A DNA stretch of 11,378 nt from an uncultured Eubacteriales bacterium (GTDB lineage Bacteria > Bacillota > Clostridia > Oscillospirales > Ruminococcaceae): contig CAUHFD010000075.1 in NCBI GenBank assembly GCA_959605275.1, positions 1 to 11,378 of the forward strand, in the 5' to 3' direction. The notes below the pieces were generated by a model that was not told the origin of the DNA, ran no database searches, and was given only the letters and a program-made list of their open reading frames with translations. This document shows positions 6,773 to 11,378 of the stretch, in pieces; position 1 is the stretch's first letter, and each line of letters starts with the position of its first letter. The position numbers and the translations under genes are program-made.

Positions 6773-9655
6773 CTAAGAATTTTCTCGGCGCATTTGCAGT
6801 TCTCGATTAATATCTAACACCGCTTCTTCCAGAGAATCCCTCGCGTCCATTTTGCTTAGCACCGAACGATTCCATGCGTTGGTGATATGTCTCGATGTGT
6901 AATATCCACCGAGAACAATCGGCATTTCTTTCGCCCACTTAAAGCTTTCATTTATAACTTTTTTTTCGGTATCACTCCATGGCATCTCAAAAAAAGCATT
7001 CACGTTAGCGCTATTCCAACGTGATTCTGTTCCCACGATTGCTTCAAGGCTTTTACCATACTGCACCTGTGTATTTTCCTGTGTCCACCATTCCAGAAAT
7101 TCAACTGCTTCTTCCTTATGTTCGGAAGAACGGAATATCATCGCCGCCGTATCAGCATATCCGCCGGATGAGCGATTCACAACGCCGTTTCTGAGATGAC
7201 CGGGCATAGGTGCCATGCCAATACGTCCTACCAACTCCGGAGCCGCAACCACCATGGTCATATATTCTGCATACCCGCCGATTCCCATCGGCATACTGCC
7301 TGTGCGAAATCGATTATAGAAGTTTGCCGTAATCGGGACTCCTTGTGTCGTAAACAATTCTGTCCATTCCTTAAACGCTTCATATGCTTCCGGTGTATCC
7401 AAAGCAGAATATTTGCCGTCATCTGTGTAAAAATTCCCTCCATGTTGGAATAAAAAAGTGGTATAATCACCGGAAGAACAATAGAATTCTAAATTGTTTT
7501 GATATAAAGCCGGCAAAACATGATTATAAATATCATCCCATGTATCCGGTATCATAATTCCAAGCTTTTGGATAATATCTTTACGATATAAAAGTGCTTT
7601 AAAGTTCATTGTTTCCGGGACAGCATAGTAATTACCGCTATATTCAAACGGTGTCATAACACCTTCCAAAAAACGATTTTTCATTGTTTCAAACTGCTGA
7701 TAATCAGACAAGGGTTCCAAAACACCGCGTATTGCGAATTCAACGGGAGTATTTGCAGCTACACCCATCGCAATATCCGGTTCTCGATCTGCCGCCACTG
7801 CTAAAAGCAACGTATTAATACCTCCTGTTGCAAGTTGCCCGGCAGGAATTACATTGATATTTAACGCAATCTTTGTATTGGTAGTAAAGTCATCTTCTGC
7901 AAGTTCTTTCAAACATTGTCCCCACTCTTTTCCACGACCAACCCAAACGTTTAAAACAGTGTCTACAGTTCCATTGGCAGTGGTATCTACCGCATTATAA
8001 TCACGAATAAAAGAGCGAATGAAGTTTTTGGCAGTAATGACGATAATATCCCATGGTGATGATTTGGTGTTTTTGATCTCCGTTTGTGGTGAACTAAACA
8101 TAAAACGATCCATACCAAGTGGCTGAACCTGAAGTTCTGTGTACCAACTTCCCAAAGTTTCCAACGCATTTTCAATGTCAGATAATTTTCTGGCGATCAA
8201 ATCCGGCTCATCGAACATGATTTTAAATTCTTCCGCCACTTGAGCAAAAGCATTTGCAGCAGGCGGGCGTTTTTTTGACATAGATGCTATTTGCTCTGCT
8301 TTTTGCGATACGCTTTGGTATACATGATTGATATCCAGTAATAAATTCGGAATTTTTTGCTCGAGCCGATATTCATAGTTGGGATCCGGATCGTTTCCGG
8401 TAATCATCTTTATATTCAGAAGCATATCCGAAACGATCTGCATATCCTCTTTCACAGATTGAATCATTTCACTGATTTGACTCAGTTTTACCGTCATGGT
8501 TAAAGTATGAGAACCTTTTTGCAGATAAAACAGATACGGATTACCATCTTTATCCGCAAGTGTTTCCGTCTGCCAGTTACGATCATAGTTAAAAGTATAC
8601 TGTAACAGCTCGGAAAACGGCACTTCACCATCTATCTCAATTTTCCGAAACACCGGCAGACCATCACCCCATGCCTGCTTAACCCGCATACTGATTTTAT
8701 ACAGACCGGACTCCGGCACATCAATATTCCATGTGATCTGTCCGTTACCTTCCTTCCACAAAAGACCGTTTAAGGTATTCATCACAATGACATCATCATT
8801 TCGCGGTGTACAGGTGGGATCAGAATCGTTTTGCATCCTGATAATAGGGGTGCTTTTATAGGCAATATTGCTTTCTGCTTCCACGGTAAAATCCTGCGTT
8901 GCTTCCTGGTATCCGTTTTTTTGATAATCACGAAATACTTCTGCATAAGAGGGTACTGTTTCGGCTGAGCACACCCGAATTTCTGACAGCACAAGATCTC
9001 TGGCTGCATAATTCATACGAAAAGTATGAGTGCCTGCTTCAAAATAAAATTGATACGGCATATCATACATTCCGAGGCTATCACAAAGTTTCAATATTCT
9101 CCAATCCGAAACAGCTTTTTGTGAAGGACTGATTTCATCACCGAAAGCATTCTTGGATGGTTTGTTTTTATCGGTAAACATCTGGTAAAAGGTAAGTGTT
9201 TCCGCTTCTTCAAAAGGAGATTGTCCATCTATTTCAAAACTGCGTACCGGATGTGCAGTTGTTTTATCCGAAAGCCAATATTCTACTTCAATTTGATATA
9301 ACCCTGATTCTGAAATATCAAAACTCCATTCAATCCACTGTGGTTGATTACCGATCCACTCTAAGACATGATCTTTACCGGCTGCACTTACATCTTTCAA
9401 TGTACTGTTTCCATCTGTCTTTCCCTCAAGCGCCGGAATAACAATGTCGTCTGCTTTTGCAGCAACATAATTTTTGTCAGAATACTCTTTTTGTACCTTT
9501 TGGTAACTGTTTTTGTTTTCGGAAGCGGTTGTGTTGTCTGCTGTATAAGATGTCTGCTCCGAAGCAGATGCAGCTAAAGCTGGGGAAGCAGAGGTTATAA
9601 TGCCGGCCATCAAAGTCAAGCAAAGCCCCAGACTAATAAAACAATATTTTTTCAT
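6773..9655 (-). CDS. Secreted fusion protein: two CBM-like modules, helical spacer and C-terminal solute-binding domain
   Basis: This is a 960-residue exported protein, about twice the size of an ordinary sugar-binding protein. Residues 1-~28 are a signal peptide with a likely type I site at ALA-A; the only nearby Cys (SLGLC) is not a proper lipobox. Two related beta-sandwich modules follow at ~65-230 and ~255-393, both resembling CBM6/CBM35-type domains: each has a W(x)nDvpESGLYkI strand and then a FEIDGqsPFeE-like segment, and the second opens with FTVEAESNIAYKS. A mostly helical stretch at ~393-555 (heptad-like IQSVKEDMQIVSDML) leads to a family 1 solute-binding domain at ~560-960, marked by TLLLAVAADREPDIAMG, YAVPETMNFKALLYRKD, PDTWDDIY and AVEFLEWWTQENTQ. 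The role is probably to grip a glycan and pass it to the permease encoded 42 bases downstream. The domain calls are from pattern, the substrate is unknown, and how it stays at the surface is unclear. Confidence 0.85.
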   Translation of the reverse strand: MKKYCFISLGLCLTLMAGIITSASPALAASASEQTSYTADNTTASENKNSYQKVQKEYSDKNYVAAKADDIVIPALEGKTDGNSTLKDVSAAGKDHVLEWIGNQPQWIEWSFDISESGLYQIEVEYWLSDKTTAHPVRSFEIDGQSPFEEAETLTFYQMFTDKNKPSKNAFGDEISPSQKAVSDWRILKLCDSLGMYDMPYQFYFEAGTHTFRMNYAARDLVLSEIRVCSAETVPSYAEVFRDYQKNGYQEATQDFTVEAESNIAYKSTPIIRMQNDSDPTCTPRNDDVIVMNTLNGLLWKEGNGQITWNIDVPESGLYKISMRVKQAWGDGLPVFRKIEIDGEVPFSELLQYTFNYDRNWQTETLADKDGNPYLFYLQKGSHTLTMTVKLSQISEMIQSVKEDMQIVSDMLLNIKMITGNDPDPNYEYRLEQKIPNLLLDINHVYQSVSQKAEQIASMSKKRPPAANAFAQVAEEFKIMFDEPDLIARKLSDIENALETLGSWYTELQVQPLGMDRFMFSSPQTEIKNTKSSPWDIIVITAKNFIRSFIRDYNAVDTTANGTVDTVLNVWVGRGKEWGQCLKELAEDDFTTNTKIALNINVIPAGQLATGGINTLLLAVAADREPDIAMGVAANTPVEFAIRGVLEPLSDYQQFETMKNRFLEGVMTPFEYSGNYYAVPETMNFKALLYRKDIIQKLGIMIPDTWDDIYNHVLPALYQNNLEFYCSSGDYTTFLFQHGGNFYTDDGKYSALDTPEAYEAFKEWTELFTTQGVPITANFYNRFRTGSMPMGIGGYAEYMTMVVAAPELVGRIGMAPMPGHLRNGVVNRSSGGYADTAAMIFRSSEHKEEAVEFLEWWTQENTQVQYGKSLEAIVGTESRWNSANVNAFFEMPWSDTEKKVINESFKWAKEMPIVLGGYYTSRHITNAWNRSVLSKMDARDSLEEAVLDINRELQMRRENS

Positions 9656-9663
9656 ATACCCCA

Positions 9664-9669
9664 TCCTTT
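9664..9669 (-). promoter_or_regulatory. Ribosome binding site that fixes the start at 9655
   Basis: On the minus strand AAAGGA lies eight bases before the ATG at 9653-9655. The earlier in-frame ATG at 9662-9664 overlaps this site (AAAGGATGGGG) and would have no Shine-Dalgarno at a usable distance, so translation most likely begins with MKKYCF. Confidence 0.7.
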
Positions 9670-9690
9670 ATACAGATAACAACTGGTTTG

Positions 9691-9724
9691 GTATCTGCCC
9701 AAATCAGTTGATTTGAGCAGATAC
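9691..9724 (-). promoter_or_regulatory. 14-bp intercistronic stem-loop, likely mRNA processing or stability element
   Basis: The arms 9711-9724 and 9691-9704 pair over 14 positions (13 Watson-Crick and one G-U in the minus-strand RNA) around a six-base loop, CAACUG. It begins ten bases after the stop codon of the surface-protein gene and ends 21 bases before the Shine-Dalgarno of the next gene. The sequence after the 3' arm is CAAACCAG, not a U-tract, so it does not look like an efficient terminator. Hairpins at this position in transporter operons often set unequal expression of upstream and downstream genes; that role here is inference. Short sequences just downstream (CAGUUG at 9680-9685 and UAUCUG at 9673-9678) could pair with the loop and the 3' arm as alternative structures. 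Confidence 0.6.
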
Positions 9725-9734
9725 TGCCAATTGG

Positions 9735-10778
9735 TTATTTTTTCTTCTTTTTAATCACAAAATAGACTGCAACACCTACTCCTGCTACTACAACGACTGC
9801 CGCAATAATACCTGCAATCAGCCCAACACTTCCTTTGTTGGCAGAAGAATCAGAGGATAGATTTGCAATTGTTTCGTCTGTCTCTGCCATAGAACTTTCT
9901 TTATGGTTGGAAATAATCTCCTCTTGAGATGAATTGTCAGTCGTTTCACTGACTGCAGAGTTTACTTCCGTAGCGCTTGAAGTTTGGGAAGTTCCAGAAG
10001 AAGCTGGTGCTGAGGATGATGTCGACGGATTCTTGGCGTTAGAGGATGTTTGAGTGGACTCGGCAGGCTTGCTGTTATCTTCGACCGCCGGAGGAGTATA
10101 AGATTTTAGCTGTACTACACCCGGAACGCCGCTGGTAAAGAACGACAACGTGATCTTACCGCTGCCCAAAAGTCGGGTCATATCGTCATCAAAACCTTTA
10201 TAACGAGTTTTGACCATATCAACTCCGTTGAGCTTCAATTCCCATTTGGAACCGTTCTTCTTCATGGAGAAAGTAACCCAGTCTCCATAACCAAATGCAT
10301 AATCTTCTTTCGGCGGCTTGTTAGTATCATCATACAAACTGCCCTCATGTAGTTGCTTAATAACCGCCGCATCCCATTCCAGTACTTTTTCCTCTACCAC
10401 TCTTGAAACATATCCGTCTCCCGTACGGAAAACAATTGTTGACAAGCCTGTTCCGCCACCTAACAAATTATATCCGTCACTGGTTATATTGAAGCCAAGC
10501 CAATCAAATTCCGGATCAGTATCGACATCTATTCGAAACTGGAAAGATAAATCTGTCGCAGACGGAACATAGCTCCAGCACAGACTGCCGGCATCTGGCA
10601 AATCCATAGTTACTACACCGTTGCTATATGTAGATGTTCCCGGCTTTTTAGCACTGCCCTCTATGGCGTTTACACCGTTAAATTTTCTGGTAAATGAGGT
10701 TGCGGAAACGGACATCACTTGTGCGCTAAGCATTACCGCAGCCAACGCGAATGCTGCTAATTTCCCCCATTTTTTCAT
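9735..10778 (-). CDS. Secreted beta-sandwich surface protein with Ser/Thr-rich stalk and C-terminal membrane anchor
   Basis: This is a 347-residue protein. Residues 1-26 are a signal peptide (MKKWGK, hydrophobic core, likely cleavage after SVSA). Residues ~28-228 form a compact, beta-rich domain with patterns seen in concanavalin/LamG-like jelly rolls, for example GDWVTFSMKKNGSKWELKLNG near 164-184. Residues ~229-315 are a low-complexity Ser/Thr/Asn/Glu linker, then a single hydrophobic helix at ~317-342 (GLIAGIIAAVVVVAGVGVAVYF) and a KKKKK tail at the very end. The layout is that of a protein held in the membrane by its C-terminus with the globular domain displayed through the wall; there is no LPxTG sortase motif. 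Sitting just before the CBM-binding-protein fusion, it is probably an accessory glycan-capture or scaffold protein. I do not recognise a named family, and the binding function is inference. Confidence 0.8.
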   Translation of the reverse strand: MKKWGKLAAFALAAVMLSAQVMSVSATSFTRKFNGVNAIEGSAKKPGTSTYSNGVVTMDLPDAGSLCWSYVPSATDLSFQFRIDVDTDPEFDWLGFNITSDGYNLLGGGTGLSTIVFRTGDGYVSRVVEEKVLEWDAAVIKQLHEGSLYDDTNKPPKEDYAFGYGDWVTFSMKKNGSKWELKLNGVDMVKTRYKGFDDDMTRLLGSGKITLSFFTSGVPGVVQLKSYTPPAVEDNSKPAESTQTSSNAKNPSTSSSAPASSGTSQTSSATEVNSAVSETTDNSSQEEIISNHKESSMAETDETIANLSSDSSANKGSVGLIAGIIAAVVVVAGVGVAVYFVIKKKKK

Positions 10779-10912
10779 TGATTTCACTCCTTTGTATCTG
10801 AAACGATTATGCACTTTACTTCAAACCGTTGTATGATATGAGTAATCTGATCTTCTCAAAACACAACTTGTCATATCTATCAATTTTCATGACAGCTCAT
10901 ATCTTCTGTGCG
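10779..10912 (-). other. Intergenic region with nested weak inverted repeats, no clear promoter or terminator
   Basis: This 134-base AT-rich gap separates the binding-protein fragment from the surface-protein gene. Read on the minus strand it contains an 8-base inverted repeat, GATATGAG (10896-10903) with CTCATATC (10835-10842). Nested inside is a 6-base stem, TGTCAT (10889-10894) with ATGACA (10869-10874), around a 14-base loop. Neither is followed by a run of T, so neither is a convincing intrinsic terminator. A CATAAT resembling a -10 box lies near 10806-10811, but no good -35 sits 16-18 bases upstream. The gap could hold a weak promoter, an mRNA processing site or nothing specific. Confidence 0.3.
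10785..10792 (-). promoter_or_regulatory. Ribosome binding site that fixes the start at 10778
   Basis: On the minus strand AAGGAGTG ends six bases before the ATG at 10776-10778. The frame has an earlier ATG at 10814, but that would add 12 residues (MHNRFRYKGVKS) with no Shine-Dalgarno and would bury the signal peptide. The site therefore decides for the MKKWGKLAAF start. Confidence 0.8.
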
Positions 10913-11378
10913 CTATTGCTTCATGGATGCATTGACCTCTTGGGTGATCTGTGTTCCGCCCAAACGTTTCCACTCGGCAACAAAGGTATCGAAATAGTCG
11001 ATTGGCTTTTGACCGGTTATAATTGCTTTAAAAGTTTCCTCTTCGAAATTGAGCAATTCACCTTTTTTCTCTTTCATTGTTGCAGTGCTTGGTTTCGCCC
11101 ATGCATCGCGAATATAATTTTCGGGTTTAACGTAATTTTCATATACTGTTTTTAATGCAGAATCTTTTCCGAATATAGCATGCATTGCCCAATCCATCTT
11201 ATCTGTCGATCCATTTTCATAAGCAAGCCCTTTTTGATAGTTAGATAAATCTGTTCCGGTCAGTTGATCCGTTGTACCATTCTTCTCTGCTTCTCGAATT
11301 TTCAGATAGCTTTGCGTATTTCCCATAGCCGGATGAATGGTCGGCCACATATAATGCCATATGGTAATATTATTTTCA
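10913..11378 (-). CDS. Extracellular solute-binding protein, C-terminal part (LplA/YtcQ-like), runs off the window
   Basis: This is the carboxy-terminal part of a sugar-type ABC transporter substrate-binding protein. The frame stays open to the window edge (it reads ENNITIWHYMWPT upstream of the first in-window Met), so the N-terminus, signal peptide and lipobox lie outside. The last ~45 residues carry the usual ending of the large LplA/YtcQ-like binding proteins of Paenibacillus and Clostridia: an acidic stretch before FKAIITGQKPIDYFDTF, then VAEWKRLGGTQITQEVN and the stop at 10913. Such proteins are normally lipid-anchored outside the membrane and deliver oligosaccharides to a MalF/MalG-type permease. 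It is the most upstream gene seen here. A 134-base gap separates its stop from the next start, so it may belong to the same operon or end its own unit. The family call is from recalled sequence pattern; the substrate is unknown. Confidence 0.85.
   Translation of the reverse strand, partial: ENNITIWHYMWPTIHPAMGNTQSYLKIREAEKNGTTDQLTGTDLSNYQKGLAYENGSTDKMDWAMHAIFGKDSALKTVYENYVKPENYIRDAWAKPSTATMKEKKGELLNFEEETFKAIITGQKPIDYFDTFVAEWKRLGGTQITQEVNASMKQ

Noticed and set aside
9610..9655. Lipobox at SLGLC in the CBM-binding-protein fusion
   Set aside because: The residue before Cys is Leu, not Gly, Ala or Ser, and a clear type I cleavage site (ALA-A) follows the hydrophobic core.
9691..9724. Intrinsic terminator
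   Set aside because: The stem is strong, but neither strand has a T-run directly after it, so I list it as a structural RNA element instead.
10798..10811. CcpA/LacI-like operator (CTGAAACGATTATG)
   Set aside because: It has the central CG and several matches, but the outer half-site positions do not fit the consensus and it is not palindromic enough to call.
10779..10814. Surface-protein start at the ATG at 10814
   Set aside because: The 12 extra residues would sit ahead of a complete signal peptide, and the good ribosome binding site lies between the two ATGs.
10829..11155. Plus-strand open frame of 108 codons
   Set aside because: It lies opposite the well-supported binding-protein coding sequence and has no convincing ribosome binding site or recognisable domain; it is an antisense shadow.
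1..11378. CRISPR array, tRNA, rRNA, insertion sequence or sortase-anchored protein
   Set aside because: No regularly spaced repeats, no RNA gene signatures, no transposase and no LPxTG motif were seen on either strand.

Overview
The window holds one long gene cluster read entirely from the minus strand. It encodes a carbohydrate capture and ABC import system of a low-to-medium GC Gram-positive bacterium. I infer a Bacillota/Clostridia relative, such as a gut or rumen Oscillospiraceae- or Lachnospiraceae-type organism. The reasons are the strong AAAGGAGG-type ribosome binding sites, frequent TTG starts, lipoprotein-type and single-membrane surface anchoring, DUF5696 and YIP1-family neighbours, and a base composition I judge near 40% GC by eye. 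No RNA gene, insertion sequence, CRISPR array or strong rho-independent terminator was found.

In transcription order (right to left): (1) 11378-10913, the C-terminal part of an LplA/YtcQ-like extracellular solute-binding protein; (2) 10778-9735, a secreted beta-sandwich protein with a Ser/Thr-rich stalk and a C-terminal membrane anchor; (3) 9655-6773, a large secreted protein with two tandem CBM-like modules, a helical spacer and a C-terminal solute-binding domain; (4) 6730-5849, a MalG-type permease; (5) 5833-3764, an NHL-propeller, TPR-like and YIP1-type membrane protein; (6) 3760-1535, a DUF5696 lipoprotein; (7) 1530-661, a MalF-type permease; (8) 635-9, a second MalG-type permease whose reading frame breaks down at the window edge.

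Genes 3 to 8 are tightly packed, with gaps of 3 to 42 bases. Several ribosome binding sites lie inside the end of the preceding gene, so one translationally coupled transcript is likely. Wider gaps (134 and 79 bases) flank gene 2. The 79-base gap contains a 14-bp stem-loop without a U-tract, which looks like an RNA processing, stability or expression-balancing element rather than a terminator.

My working model is that surface proteins 2 and 3 hold a polymer or oligosaccharide at the wall. DUF5696 lipoprotein 6 binds or trims it, and the permeases carry products inward, powered by an ATPase encoded elsewhere. The NHL/YIP1 protein is the least explained part: an extracellular propeller tethered to a multi-pass membrane domain, placed among transporter genes. 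The substrate cannot be read from the sequence. The leftmost ~56 bases do not continue the permease and are more GC-rich than the rest, which suggests a contig-edge error, a chimera or a real disruption.
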